Assembly: GCF_008124765.1 (NCBI RefSeq)
Contig: NZ_VNHS01000002.1
Span: 915,730 to 979,729 of the forward strand
DNA from: Paenibacillus methanolicus
GTDB lineage: Bacteria > Bacillota > Bacilli > Paenibacillales > Paenibacillaceae
Direction of reading: 5' to 3'
Length of the DNA: 64,000 bases
Positions within the stretch are counted from its first letter, which is position 1, and each line of letters opens with the position of its first letter. The position numbers were made by a program, and so were the translations under genes. This document shows, in pieces, positions 25,541-34,894 of this stretch. The notes under the pieces were generated by a model that worked only from the letters and a program-made list of their open reading frames with translations, did not search any database and was not told where the DNA came from.

Positions 25541-26648
25541 CTTGGGCAACCTCCTTCAAGGTTAACTGGCTTTTCTGATAAACGAGGCAAAATGCGTGAA
25601 CCATTCTGCGAATCTCTCTCGCCTCTATCGTATCATTCTCTTTTAACAGAGACAAGGCTCGCTTATCGTCCGTATCGAAGTGAAAACACCACACCCAAGA
25701 CTCGCCGTCCAGCATGTCCATGCGAAACGCAATCACTTCGCGGCCCTCATACGGGGCGTTGAGGTGCGCCTTCCCTTGCGGGTCCTCCGCGGCCAATACC
25801 GCCGCATAACCGGTATCAGCCTTCATATCGAGAGGGCGCTTATTGCCGGACGTACCCTTGTCCATAATCGGCTCAAGCGTATCCCCTGCTCGCCGATACA
25901 GGGAGAAGCCCGTTACGAAATCCATGTCGTGCAGGTTGAAACAGCCGTTCACGTATCGATAAAGATTCTGATTGATCTTCTTGATCAGGTCGACCAGGTC
26001 GGCGATACTCGTATCGGATTCGACCAGCAGATCGTTCAGGCTGTTCATGTCGGCTTGCTGCTCCTCGATTTTTCTTTTCAGGTCCTCGACCGTCCGCTGC
26101 ATGTAATCGTGCTGACTTTGCGAATAGGCGACAACGTAGGCGACGCTCGACGGGTCGTGGTTATTTTGGCTGAACACCGTATTGACGATGTCGTAGAGAC
26201 CTTCGAACGTGAAGTCGTTCTTATGGACGAATTGGGCCCAGGTCTGCTCGTACTCGGTTGGGCGCATCTCCTTAAACGCTTCCACGTGGAATTCCGGTCG
26301 CCCGATCGTCGCCATCTTGCCCATGTACGAACGCACGTGGAGATAGTAAACCCCGAACGCGATCAGAAGCGCGCCGGCCGCGGAGATCCAGATGGACCAA
26401 GGGCCATATACACCGGCCGCGAACCCGGCAAGGAAAGGTCCGATTATCGGGAGCGAAGCCCATTTGATCGCTTGTATGAATTTGAGGTGCTTCATGTAGC
26501 CCATAAACGTCTTGAGCGGCCCCATCCAGGCCGTGCCTCGCCACGGTCGGCCATGTTGGGACCTCATCAAGTTAATAACCGGATCCAGCGCGAATTTAAG
26601 CTCGCTCAGGTAGCTGTGATAATTGGATTGGATCTGTTTGACGATCAT
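25527..26648 (-). CDS. Membrane protein with coiled coil and GAF-like C-terminus, unknown function
   Basis: The 373-residue form starts at the ATG at 26648, with GGTGAGG just upstream; a TTG 21 bases earlier lacks a site. Two adjacent membrane helices lie at about 68-108 (LPIIGPFLAGFAAGVYG, IWISAAGALLIAFGVYYLHV). A coiled coil follows (about 185-225, MQRTVEDLKRKIEEQQADMNSLNDLL), then a mixed alpha/beta domain (about 225-350) with a GAF-like look (VNGCFNLHDMDFVTGFSLYRR, VIAFRMDML). That suggests a membrane sensor without an obvious output domain. Function is not known. Confidence 0.6.
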   Translation of the reverse strand: MIVKQIQSNYHSYLSELKFALDPVINLMRSQHGRPWRGTAWMGPLKTFMGYMKHLKFIQAIKWASLPIIGPFLAGFAAGVYGPWSIWISAAGALLIAFGVYYLHVRSYMGKMATIGRPEFHVEAFKEMRPTEYEQTWAQFVHKNDFTFEGLYDIVNTVFSQNNHDPSSVAYVVAYSQSQHDYMQRTVEDLKRKIEEQQADMNSLNDLLVESDTSIADLVDLIKKINQNLYRYVNGCFNLHDMDFVTGFSLYRRAGDTLEPIMDKGTSGNKRPLDMKADTGYAAVLAAEDPQGKAHLNAPYEGREVIAFRMDMLDGESWVWCFHFDTDDKRALSLLKENDTIEAREIRRMVHAFCLVYQKSQLTLKEVAQDETA

Positions 26649-26765
26649 TTCATCCTCACCCTTGTCCAATATACAAACAAAACAGGCGCAATATGTCTAT
26701 TTTGTCCATCTTTTTGGATGATCCGGTCAAGCAGATTACGGCTCCCGCCATGTCCCTCCAACGAC

Positions 26766-26803
26766 AAAAAACGGAACCGCCGGGGGATTCCCCGTTGGTT
26801 CCG
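26766..26803 (-). terminator. Terminator of the GH44 gene
   Basis: On the minus strand CGGAACC...GGTTCCG encloses GGGGAATCCCC and is followed by TTTTTT, just after the stop codon. Confidence 0.85.
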
Positions 26804-26816
26804 TTCCTCTTACGCG

Positions 26817-29800
26817 TTAATCCACCACGATCAGCGTCGCCGAGCGGGCCGGCAGCTTCACGGACAGCTCGCCGGCTGCGCCGATCGGCGCCGGGCCGAT
26901 CGCGCCGAGACTCGACTTCGCGTCGAACCGGTACAGCTCCGCCGAAGCGCCGCCGCGGTCCGCGCCCGCGCTGGCGTTCACCTCGCGGGAGACGGTGTCT
27001 TTGTTGAAGAGCAAGAGATACAGCTTGCCGTCGTCGCCCTCGATCGCGTAGGAGCCGACCGCGTCGTGCAGGCTCGATGCCGCCTTGACGCTCGTGCCCT
27101 CGATGCGCGAGCCTTGGCCGTCGTAGTTCAAGTACAGCTTGAACGCGTCCTCGAGCGGCGTGCCGGCCGGCAATGTGCCGAACCGGGTCGCCAGATCGAC
27201 GCCTTCGCGGCCGAAGATCGCCAGCGCCTCGGCTTGGGCCAGCCCGGCGCTAATGCCGTCGCCGTTGCCGAAGTTGTACTCGGTAATCGCCAGCTTCGTG
27301 CCCGGCAGGTTCTCCGCGATAATCTCCTTCATGCGCGGGATGAGCCGCACCGGCTCTTGAATCCACGAGTTATCGATAAAGTTCGGATCATACAGCGACT
27401 TCAGCGCCTGGAAGCGGCGCTTCGCCGCGTTCGGGCTTTCCTCGCCCGAGCCGACGACGTCTTCTTGCGAGTAATAATGGACGTCGAGGTAATCGACCAG
27501 CCGCGTGCCGGTCTGCGCTTCATGCCGCGCGGCCTGCTGCAGGTACCACGCCAGGAACGGCGTGCCGCCGTGCGACTGGCGGTCCGGACCGTCGGCGCAG
27601 TTGTCCGCCGAGGAATAGAAGTACGCGCACCAGCCCCAGGAGACCGGGCCGAACAGCTTAGCGTCCGGATCTTTGTCCTTGATCGCCGTACCGTATTCGA
27701 GCGTCTTGTTCCACAGCTCGTCGTAGGTCGGCGGCTCCGGATGGACGTCGCGGTGCGTCACGTACCAGATCTCCGGCTCGTTGTCCAAGGCGTAATAGTT
27801 CACGCCGTCCTCGCCCGTGCGGGAAGCGATATGATCCATCCAGCGGGTGACGAACTCCGGTCCGATCTGCTTGGACGTATCGGTCGGATCATTGCCCGTG
27901 ACGAGCGATCCGTCCGGCCGGACGCCGTTGCCCGCGTCCGGCAGCTCCTGCGCGCCGCTCTGCTGCGCGCCGTATTTTTGCTGCGAGAAGCCGTACGAGA
28001 CCGTTCTATCCTTCGGCGTCCAGCCGATCGTCGGCACGGTGAGCAGCACGCTGCCGCCTTTGCTCCGCACGCCGTCGATGAACCGGTCGCTCGTCGAGCC
28101 CGAAGGCAACTGCTCTGGATTCGCGTTATCGTTCGGGTAGTTGATGTAGTACCAGTCGTTCGCCCGGTTGGAGGTGTCGAGTTCCCAGTTGTAGCGCGTC
28201 ATCTGGTTGCCGCCCCACCGCTGAACCGGGAACGGCAGCTCCGACTCGGTCGGATGCATGTCGTCGAAGTTGATGCCGTAAATTTCAGGGTTGATCGGCT
28301 TACGGTCCGCCGAAGCGTCGACGCCCACGCTTACCGCCGGCAGCTGCGGCTCCGGCAGCTCGCCCGCGTGAAGATTGCGCAGCAGCGCAATATCGTCGAT
28401 ATACACCGCGCCTTGATTCGCTTCCGTCGCCGCCTGGAAAATAACCCCGTCGAATTGGCCGTACGATAGACCCAGATCGGCCATATTCACCGTCACGGTC
28501 GTCCATTCGCCCGACTCCAAACCGCCCTCCGGCAAATAATGGCCGAGGTCGATGGCGCCGACGCCGCTGTTGCCGTCATAGACGTGAACGAGCAGCTGCT
28601 GTCCGCCCTGGCTGCCGCCGTGAATCGCGAACCGCACGCCGTAGTACGCCTCGACGCTGCGTTTGTTATCGCCTGCGATCCAGACGCCGTCCCAGCCGTC
28701 CGGCTCGAACTTGATCGACAACTCGCCGCTCGCGGCCTGCTCCCGATTGGCGAAGTCCTTCTCATGCCAGCTGAGGTTGCGGAAACCTTCCGCCAGTTCC
28801 TCGCCGTACACCGCCTCCGCCTCGACTTCCGTCACCTGGACGTACGTCTCGGCCGCGAACGTCTTGTACGTCGCCGTTACCTTCGCGATGCCCGGCGCGA
28901 GCGCCTTCAACTTACCGCCCGGCAGCACCTCCAGCAGCTCCGGACGATCGACCGTCCATTCCGCCGCGTTCGTCACGATCTCCGTCAAGCCGTTGCTCAG
29001 GAACGTCTCGGCCTGCAGCGTCTGCTCTTCGTCCGGCAGCATGACCAGCTGCGGACGGTCTGTGCGCAGTTCCGCCACCTTCGCCTGAACCGAGGCCTTG
29101 GCGATGAGCGCCAAGTCGTCGAGATACACGTCCGGCTGAGCGTCGCCGCCTCCCGTCCCGGCGATGAAGAGGCCATCGTACAAGCCATCCGGCAGCTTCA
29201 AGTCCGCCAGCGGAATCTCGACTTTCGCCCATTCCCCGGCCGGAATTCCTTCGGGGAGCAGCTCGCTAAGCTGCTTCGCGGCGACGGTCTGACCGCCGGC
29301 CTTCCACTCCAGGCGCAACTCCTGCCCGCCTGCCGCGCCGCCGTTCACCCACAATTGCAGCTTCTCGTATTCCTTCGTCGTCAGCGGCCTGTCGCTATAG
29401 AAGTACAGCGCTTTGTCGCCGTCCGGCGCGAACCGGATCGAATGCTCGCCGGTATGCACCGTATCCGTCTCCGACAGACTATGCTCGGCCCAGCTGTAAT
29501 CCGTCATGCCCTGGCCAAGCGCGTCGTCGAACAGATAGACGCCTTCCACCGGCTCGATCGGCGGCGCCGGCGTCCCTTCGACGACCGTCACCTGCAGCTG
29601 CGCCTCGAAGCCCGCATAGGACGCGCGGACGACCGCCTCGCCCGGCGCCGCGGCCGACACGAGCCCGTCCGATACGGTCGCGACGGCATCGTTCGTCGAG
29701 CTCCATTGCGCGCCTTCCTTCACCGGCTTCTGCGTACCGTCTTCGTGAACGGCCGTCAGCGCCGCCGCGCGCAGCTGCCCCGCCTTCAGCACGAGCTGCG

Positions 29801-30428
29801 GCTGGTCGAACAAGACCGCCGCCACGGGCGACGGATCCGGCTCCTCGCCGCTCGGCTCGGTTCCGCCCTTCGCGTAGAAGGCGATGTCGTCGAGGTAGAG
29901 CGCCTCTTGATCGCCGCTTCCGCCCCAGATCCAGATGCCGTCGATAATGCCGCGCACGCCGTAGTCCGCCAGCTTCACCGCGACTTGGCGCCATTCGTCC
30001 GCCGGCGCTCCCTCCGGCAGCAGCCGGCTCGAGTCGATCTCGGCCACGCCTTGGCCGCCGAGCGACAGCACGAGCTTGAACGTTTGGCCGCCCGTCTGGC
30101 CGCCGTGCACCCAGAAGCGCAGCGATTCGTACTCGTCCGCGTTCATGACCCGGTCTTTATAGAAATAAAGCGCCTGGCCTTCGTCCGGTTCCATCCGGAT
30201 CGAACGGCCGCCCCCGTGCACGGTGCCGCTCTCCGCGAGATCTTTGTCCGCCCAGCCGTAGTCGGCGAAATCGGCCGACAGCGCGTCGTCGTAGACGGCG
30301 AGCACCTGCGGCGCGTCGCCGTACGTCTTCGCCGGCATCTCCGCCAGCGGCGCGAGCAGCATGGCAGCGGCGAGCGTCAATGGCGTCAGCACGCGCCGGG
30401 CGCTCCATCGTTTTGCTAGATTCATCAT
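26817..30428 (-). CDS. Secreted multimodular GH44 endoglucanase/xyloglucanase
   Basis: The ATG at 30428 follows GGGAGGG; the product has 1203 residues. It has a signal peptide (LTLAAAMLLAPLAEMPAKTYG). Three related beta-sandwich modules follow (about 50-200, 305-450 and 545-690), each with GWADKDLAES-like and LYFYKDR...EYESLRFWVHGGQ-like blocks; the first two are each followed by a BIG2-type Ig domain. The GH44 catalytic domain runs from about 700 to the end, with acid/base Glu884 in DNEPEIW and nucleophile Glu1050 in ITEYNFGNG. It probably hydrolyses cellulose, xyloglucan or mannan outside the cell. Confidence 0.9.
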   Translation of the reverse strand: MMNLAKRWSARRVLTPLTLAAAMLLAPLAEMPAKTYGDAPQVLAVYDDALSADFADYGWADKDLAESGTVHGGGRSIRMEPDEGQALYFYKDRVMNADEYESLRFWVHGGQTGGQTFKLVLSLGGQGVAEIDSSRLLPEGAPADEWRQVAVKLADYGVRGIIDGIWIWGGSGDQEALYLDDIAFYAKGGTEPSGEEPDPSPVAAVLFDQPQLVLKAGQLRAAALTAVHEDGTQKPVKEGAQWSSTNDAVATVSDGLVSAAAPGEAVVRASYAGFEAQLQVTVVEGTPAPPIEPVEGVYLFDDALGQGMTDYSWAEHSLSETDTVHTGEHSIRFAPDGDKALYFYSDRPLTTKEYEKLQLWVNGGAAGGQELRLEWKAGGQTVAAKQLSELLPEGIPAGEWAKVEIPLADLKLPDGLYDGLFIAGTGGGDAQPDVYLDDLALIAKASVQAKVAELRTDRPQLVMLPDEEQTLQAETFLSNGLTEIVTNAAEWTVDRPELLEVLPGGKLKALAPGIAKVTATYKTFAAETYVQVTEVEAEAVYGEELAEGFRNLSWHEKDFANREQAASGELSIKFEPDGWDGVWIAGDNKRSVEAYYGVRFAIHGGSQGGQQLLVHVYDGNSGVGAIDLGHYLPEGGLESGEWTTVTVNMADLGLSYGQFDGVIFQAATEANQGAVYIDDIALLRNLHAGELPEPQLPAVSVGVDASADRKPINPEIYGINFDDMHPTESELPFPVQRWGGNQMTRYNWELDTSNRANDWYYINYPNDNANPEQLPSGSTSDRFIDGVRSKGGSVLLTVPTIGWTPKDRTVSYGFSQQKYGAQQSGAQELPDAGNGVRPDGSLVTGNDPTDTSKQIGPEFVTRWMDHIASRTGEDGVNYYALDNEPEIWYVTHRDVHPEPPTYDELWNKTLEYGTAIKDKDPDAKLFGPVSWGWCAYFYSSADNCADGPDRQSHGGTPFLAWYLQQAARHEAQTGTRLVDYLDVHYYSQEDVVGSGEESPNAAKRRFQALKSLYDPNFIDNSWIQEPVRLIPRMKEIIAENLPGTKLAITEYNFGNGDGISAGLAQAEALAIFGREGVDLATRFGTLPAGTPLEDAFKLYLNYDGQGSRIEGTSVKAASSLHDAVGSYAIEGDDGKLYLLLFNKDTVSREVNASAGADRGGASAELYRFDAKSSLGAIGPAPIGAAGELSVKLPARSATLIVVD

Positions 30429-30456
30429 CGTTCCCTCCCTGTTTGTGTTCCCTCTC

Positions 30457-30511
30457 ATCGTATGGGGCCGCGCTCCCGCGCACTAGTGACGCCCTGTCAC
30501 AACATTTGTCA
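30457..30511 (-). promoter_or_regulatory. GH44 promoter with three-block operator shared with the giant SLH gene
   Basis: On the minus strand the blocks TGACAAA, GTGACAG and GTCACT (30511-30485, separated by 4 and 3 bases) are followed after exactly 22 bases by TACGAT (30462-30457), part of TACGATGAG. The same blocks, gaps and -10 occur upstream of the SLH gene at 48574-48628. More GTCA copies extend upstream toward the response-regulator gene. An activator site is inferred. Confidence 0.7.
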
Positions 30512-30649
30512 CAGCGCGTCATCGGACGCTCTCGTCACTATGCGGGCGCGGCATAGTTTGTTAGAATTTGAGCAGCGGCGGATCGCGAGGGCGAAGATGG
30601 CAAGGCGCGGCCGCTCTATGACTTTTACTAACGCAGAGGATGGGTACGG

Positions 30650-31321
30650 ATGATACGAGTATTGATAGCCGACGACCAAAGGCTGCTTCGGGACGGCCTG
30701 CAGACGATTCTACAGCTGGAAGACGATCTCGAAGTGGTCGGCGTGTCGGAGAACGGCCAAGAGGCATACGAAGCCGTGCGGGAGAAGCGGCCCGACATCG
30801 TGTTGATGGACATTAAAATGCCGGTGCTGGACGGGATCGAGGCGATGAAGCTGATCAAGCGGGATGTTCCGTCCACGGTCGTGCTGATTCTGACGACGTT
30901 CGCCGAGGACAAATTCATCGTCGACGCGATGGCCGGCGGCGCGGACGGCTTCCTGTTGAAAGACATGCCCGCGGACAAGGTCATTCAAACCGTGCGGGAG
31001 GCGGTCAAAGGGCAGCTGATCCTGCCGGCGGCGATCGCCGCCAAGCTGGCCGCGCGTCTGTCCGTCCTCTCGGACACGGGCGCCGACGCGTTCGACGAGA
31101 CGGAGCTGCGCCGCCAGGGCCTCGTGCTGACCGAACGGGAACGTAAAATCGTCCTGCTCATGATCGAGGGCTACTCCAACCGGCAAATCTCCTCGGCCTT
31201 GTTCATGAGCGAAGGGACGGTCCGGAATTATATCAGCGTCGTCTATAACAAGATCGGCACGAACGATCGCAAAACCGCCATCGCCAAGCTAAAGGACCTG
31301 CTGCTTGGCGAGGCGCCGTAA
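30650..31321 (+). CDS. NarL/LuxR-family response regulator
   Basis: This 223-residue protein has a receiver domain (about 1-120; acidic pocket Asp8/Asp9, phospho-acceptor Asp54 in VLMDIKMP, Thr in LTTFAED, Lys in LLKDMPAD) and a LuxR-type HTH (about 155-215; LTERERKIVLLMIEGYSNRQISSALFMSEGTVRNYISVVYNKIG). It is close to LiaR/VraR/DegU types. The stop lies 4 bases before the start of the hybrid kinase gene. It is divergent from GH44 and the best local candidate to bind the shared operator. Confidence 0.92.
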   Translation: MIRVLIADDQRLLRDGLQTILQLEDDLEVVGVSENGQEAYEAVREKRPDIVLMDIKMPVLDGIEAMKLIKRDVPSTVVLILTTFAEDKFIVDAMAGGADGFLLKDMPADKVIQTVREAVKGQLILPAAIAAKLAARLSVLSDTGADAFDETELRRQGLVLTERERKIVLLMIEGYSNRQISSALFMSEGTVRNYISVVYNKIGTNDRKTAIAKLKDLLLGEAP

Positions 31322-31325
31322 GCCG

Positions 31326-34300
31326 ATGAGACGGCTGGGCCGGATCGGAGCGGCGGGACTGCTCATGGCCTTGGCGGTGCTGGGCGGATGGGGCTTGCAT
31401 TGGATTGGGGAAGGTACCGCGATCGCGCATGCGTCGGAGATGGCGGCGGAATCGGCAGCGGAGGCGACGGCCGACGGCACGAAGGGCTCGTCCTCGATCG
31501 GCGGAGATGGGGAGAAGGCCGCTCCGACCGCCGCGAATCGCCCCGTCAAGTCGTCGGGACTGGATTGGGATCGATATCCGGTCCGGTATTTGATCAACTG
31601 GCAGCTGTACCTCGGGGAAGAGCCCGGGCAGGACGCCGAATGGCAGCCGCTCGACGAAGCGGCCGGCAAGCGGCTGGCCGAATATGAAGGCACGCTCTGG
31701 TTGAAGCGCGAGCTGCCCGCGCTCCCGCCTCGCGATCCCTACCTCTTTCTTTTCGAGTTCAAGCACGTGGAAGTGTTCGTGGACGGCAAGTCCGTTTATG
31801 AATTCAACATGCGCAAGCCCGACAAGTACATGAACCCGGCCGCCGCGCTGCTGCCGGTCCGCCTGTCGCCGGAAGACGCGGGCAAGACGGTGGCGATCAA
31901 GCTGCTGTGGGACCATAAGCCGATGCCCTCCTATTGGAACAACATCGGCGACCGGTTCACGATCTTCAAGTCGATGATCGGGCGGGACTGGAAGCTTATC
32001 GTGTACAGCGTCATTTTCCTGGTCAGCGGCACCGTCTCGCTCTTCATGTTCCTCCGGCGCCGCCAGGAGCTGCTGTACTTCTGGTTTACGATGCTCACCT
32101 ACTGCGCCGGCATCGGGATGATTACGCTCATCATTTCCATGCAGTGGTTTTTCCCCGGTATTTACCGGCTGTATTATTTCCGCGACGCGCTGCTGACGAT
32201 CGGCGTTACCGCGAACATCGGCTTCTACACCGTCGCGCTCGGCAAGGAATACCAGCGGACGTACCGGGTGCTGATCGGCGTCATGGGCGCCTATTCGGCG
32301 GTTACCGTCGCGGCGTCGTTCATCCATCCCGGATTTTACGTCAGCCTAATCGTGCAGTGGCTGCCTTACATCATGCTCGCGCTGTTCTCGGTCATGACCT
32401 ACACGCTGGCCCGGTATATCCGGCACAAACGGACGCGCGAGACGTTCTGGCTCGGCTTCGGGTACGTGTTCCTGCTGATCTTCGGGTTCCTGCACGTGCT
32501 GATGAACTATTTCGCGTTCTTGCAGGACCGCTTCCAATGGCCGCGGCTCGTGCTGGAGCTCAGCCCGCACATGCTCCCGATCGGCATTCTGCTGTTCCTC
32601 TTCTCGCTCGCCATGGTCATCTTCGGACGATTCTCCGAGGTGCACCGGCAGCTGCAGCGTTATGCTCGGGAGCTTGCGTCGAAGAACGAGGAGATGGCCA
32701 GGTACGATCAGCTGAAGGACGACTTCCTGCGCAATACGTCGCACGAGCTGCGCACGCCGCTGCACGGCATCGCCGGCCTGACCGAGTCGCTGCTCGACGG
32801 GGCGGCCGGGCCGGTCGACGGCCACATGAAAGGCAATCTCCAGCTCATTCTAGATAGTTCGAACCGGCTGCTGCGGCTCGTCAACGACATTCTCGACCTG
32901 TACCATATGATGCACCGCGACTTGAAGCTGAAGCCCGAACCCGTCGATCCGCGCCAAGCCGCCGGCGTCGTCGCGGCGGCTCTGACTCCGCTTGCGCGGC
33001 GCAAAGGATTGGCCACGCATGTCGGCATCCCCGCGAATAACGGTCTGGCGATCTACGCCGATCCGAACCGGCTGGAGCAAATTCTGTATAACCTGATCGG
33101 CAACGCGATCCGGTATACGGTCGAAGGCTCGATTACGGTCGTCGCCGAACCGGCCGAAGGCGGCATGGTCACCGTCGCCGTCGAGGACACCGGACCGGGC
33201 ATTACGCCGGAGCGGATGGCGACGCTGTTCCAGCCGTTCGCCGCGGCCGAGAGCAGCTCCGGCGGCGGAACCGGACTCGGCCTGTCGATCACGAAGCAGC
33301 TCGTCGAGATGCAAGGCGGCACGTTCGCGATCGGCCCTCGCCCCGGCGGCGGCACGCGAGCGAGCTTCACCCTGCCGGCCGCGCCGGCCTCTCCGGAGGA
33401 ATCGGCTGCCGAAGGCGCCGCGGCCGCCTTGACGGAGCTGGCTACGCTTGCGCGCGAGCCGGCGGCGGTGCTGCCGCTCGCGCCCGCCTTCGACGACGCC
33501 CGGGACGATGCCGCCGCGGGCAGCGAGTCCGGTTGGAACTCCGCCGTAGCGCCGGATGACGCAGATGCAGCCGAAGAGCGCATCCATGCCGGGCAGGAGG
33601 CGCGCGAGATCGACGCCGCGACCGCGGTCGAAGGCAGCTCTGGCGCGCCGACCATCCTGCTCGTCGACGACGAGCCGATCAATCTCCAGGTGCTGCAGCA
33701 TTTTCTCCGCGGGGAGCCTTATCGGCTCGTGCAAGCCAAGGACGGACAGGAGGCGCTTCGCTTGCTGGAAGACGGCGAGAAGCTGAATCTTGTCCTGCTC
33801 GACGTCATGATGCCGGTCCTCACCGGCTACGAAGTCTGCCAGCGCATTCGCGAGCGCTGGACGCCCAACGAGCTGCCGATCATCCTGCTCTCGGCGCGCA
33901 ACCGGATCGTCGACATGACGCAGGGCTTCGACGCCGGTGCGAACGACTATCTCTCCAAGCCGTTCTCGCAAGGCGAGCTGCTGGCGCGCGTCCATATTCA
34001 GCTCAAGCTGGCGCAGTTCCACCACTCGCTCGAAGAACAGGTCGTGCTGCGGACGCGCGAGCTTGAGGAAGCGAATCGCATTCTCGCCGGCTCCGTCCGC
34101 GAGACGGCCGAAGCGCTCACCGAAGTGTCGGTACTGGAGGAGCGCAACCGGATCGCCCACGAAATGCATGACGTCGTCGGCCATACGCTGACGGCCGCGA
34201 TCGTCCAGCTGGAGGCGGCCAAGAAGCTGTCCGACCGGGATTTCGGCAAGTCGGTCGAGCGGCTCGACGTCTCCAAGGAGCTCGTGCGCAAAGGATTGGA

Positions 34301-34748
34301 TGAAATTCGCCGCGCCGTGCGCATGCTTAGCGACGAAGGCGCTCCGTTCGACCTGTCCACGGCGTTGAACGAGCTGATCCAAGATACCCGCGACAACGCG
34401 GGCGTCACGATCTTCTACAAACCGGAACCGCTGCCGCCGCTTAGCGGGTTGACGCAACGCGTCATCTATCACGCGCTCATGGAGGGGATGACCAACGGCA
34501 TCCGGCACGGACGCTGCACGACATTCGCTTTCGAACTGTACGCCGAGGACGGCTGGATCTACTTCGATCTCGGCAACGACGGCGACCCGTACGGCACCGC
34601 CCGCCCCGGCTTCGGCCTGACGTCGATGATGGAGCGCGTCCATCTGCTCGGCGGCTCCGTCCGCATCGGCTCCCGCAGCGGCGAGGATGCCGGCGCGCCC
34701 GAAGGGTGCCGGCTGGCCATCGCGCTGCCGTTATCGGACGAACGGTAA
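31326..34748 (+). CDS. Dual-kinase hybrid sensor (7TM; HisKA-HATPase-REC-HisKA_3-HATPase)
   Basis: The product has 1140 residues. An N-terminal membrane segment or signal is followed by a 7TMR-DISM-like extracellular domain (about 60-215) and seven membrane helices (about 220-440). Then come a classical HisKA (His near 471 in TSHELRTPLHG), a HATPase (VEDTGPGITPERM, GTGLGLSITKQ; about 580-685), an acidic Ala-rich linker, a receiver (about 775-895; Asp in LVLLDVMMP), a NarL-type HisKA_3 (His near 951 in RIAHEMHDVVGH) and a second HATPase (ALMEGMTNGIRHG, GFGLTSMMERV). The second kinase is the type that pairs with LuxR regulators, matching its operon partner. An upstream TTG at 31305 is less likely. 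Confidence 0.9.
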   Translation: MRRLGRIGAAGLLMALAVLGGWGLHWIGEGTAIAHASEMAAESAAEATADGTKGSSSIGGDGEKAAPTAANRPVKSSGLDWDRYPVRYLINWQLYLGEEPGQDAEWQPLDEAAGKRLAEYEGTLWLKRELPALPPRDPYLFLFEFKHVEVFVDGKSVYEFNMRKPDKYMNPAAALLPVRLSPEDAGKTVAIKLLWDHKPMPSYWNNIGDRFTIFKSMIGRDWKLIVYSVIFLVSGTVSLFMFLRRRQELLYFWFTMLTYCAGIGMITLIISMQWFFPGIYRLYYFRDALLTIGVTANIGFYTVALGKEYQRTYRVLIGVMGAYSAVTVAASFIHPGFYVSLIVQWLPYIMLALFSVMTYTLARYIRHKRTRETFWLGFGYVFLLIFGFLHVLMNYFAFLQDRFQWPRLVLELSPHMLPIGILLFLFSLAMVIFGRFSEVHRQLQRYARELASKNEEMARYDQLKDDFLRNTSHELRTPLHGIAGLTESLLDGAAGPVDGHMKGNLQLILDSSNRLLRLVNDILDLYHMMHRDLKLKPEPVDPRQAAGVVAAALTPLARRKGLATHVGIPANNGLAIYADPNRLEQILYNLIGNAIRYTVEGSITVVAEPAEGGMVTVAVEDTGPGITPERMATLFQPFAAAESSSGGGTGLGLSITKQLVEMQGGTFAIGPRPGGGTRASFTLPAAPASPEESAAEGAAAALTELATLAREPAAVLPLAPAFDDARDDAAAGSESGWNSAVAPDDADAAEERIHAGQEAREIDAATAVEGSSGAPTILLVDDEPINLQVLQHFLRGEPYRLVQAKDGQEALRLLEDGEKLNLVLLDVMMPVLTGYEVCQRIRERWTPNELPIILLSARNRIVDMTQGFDAGANDYLSKPFSQGELLARVHIQLKLAQFHHSLEEQVVLRTRELEEANRILAGSVRETAEALTEVSVLEERNRIAHEMHDVVGHTLTAAIVQLEAAKKLSDRDFGKSVERLDVSKELVRKGLDEIRRAVRMLSDEGAPFDLSTALNELIQDTRDNAGVTIFYKPEPLPPLSGLTQRVIYHALMEGMTNGIRHGRCTTFAFELYAEDGWIYFDLGNDGDPYGTARPGFGLTSMMERVHLLGGSVRIGSRSGEDAGAPEGCRLAIALPLSDER

Positions 34749-34760
34749 TCGTATTGTTGA

Positions 34761-34808
34761 ACCGAAGGAACCCGACCGCGATAGCCGGGTTCCTTCGGTT
34801 TTTATTTT
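34761..34808 (+). terminator. Terminator of the two-component operon
   Basis: ACCGAAGGAACCCG pairs perfectly with CGGGTTCCTTCGGT and is followed by TTTTTATTTT. Confidence 0.9.
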
Positions 34809-34894
34809 GTTGCATTAGCCGGCCCTTGCCAGCAACTATATGGGAAGAAATGGCGTCTATTAGAAAAGAATATCAATAAGGGAGTGGAACCATC

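Noticed and set aside
25680..28469. 929-codon plus-strand ORF opposite the membrane-protein and GH44 genes
   Set aside because: Shadow of real minus-strand genes; no domain or ribosome site.
28539..30419. 626-codon plus-strand ORF opposite the GH44 N-terminal modules
   Set aside because: Composition artefact of repeated GC-rich coding sequence on the other strand.
32850..34643. 597-codon minus-strand ORF opposite the hybrid kinase
   Set aside because: The kinase frame carries all conserved motifs; the opposite frame has none.
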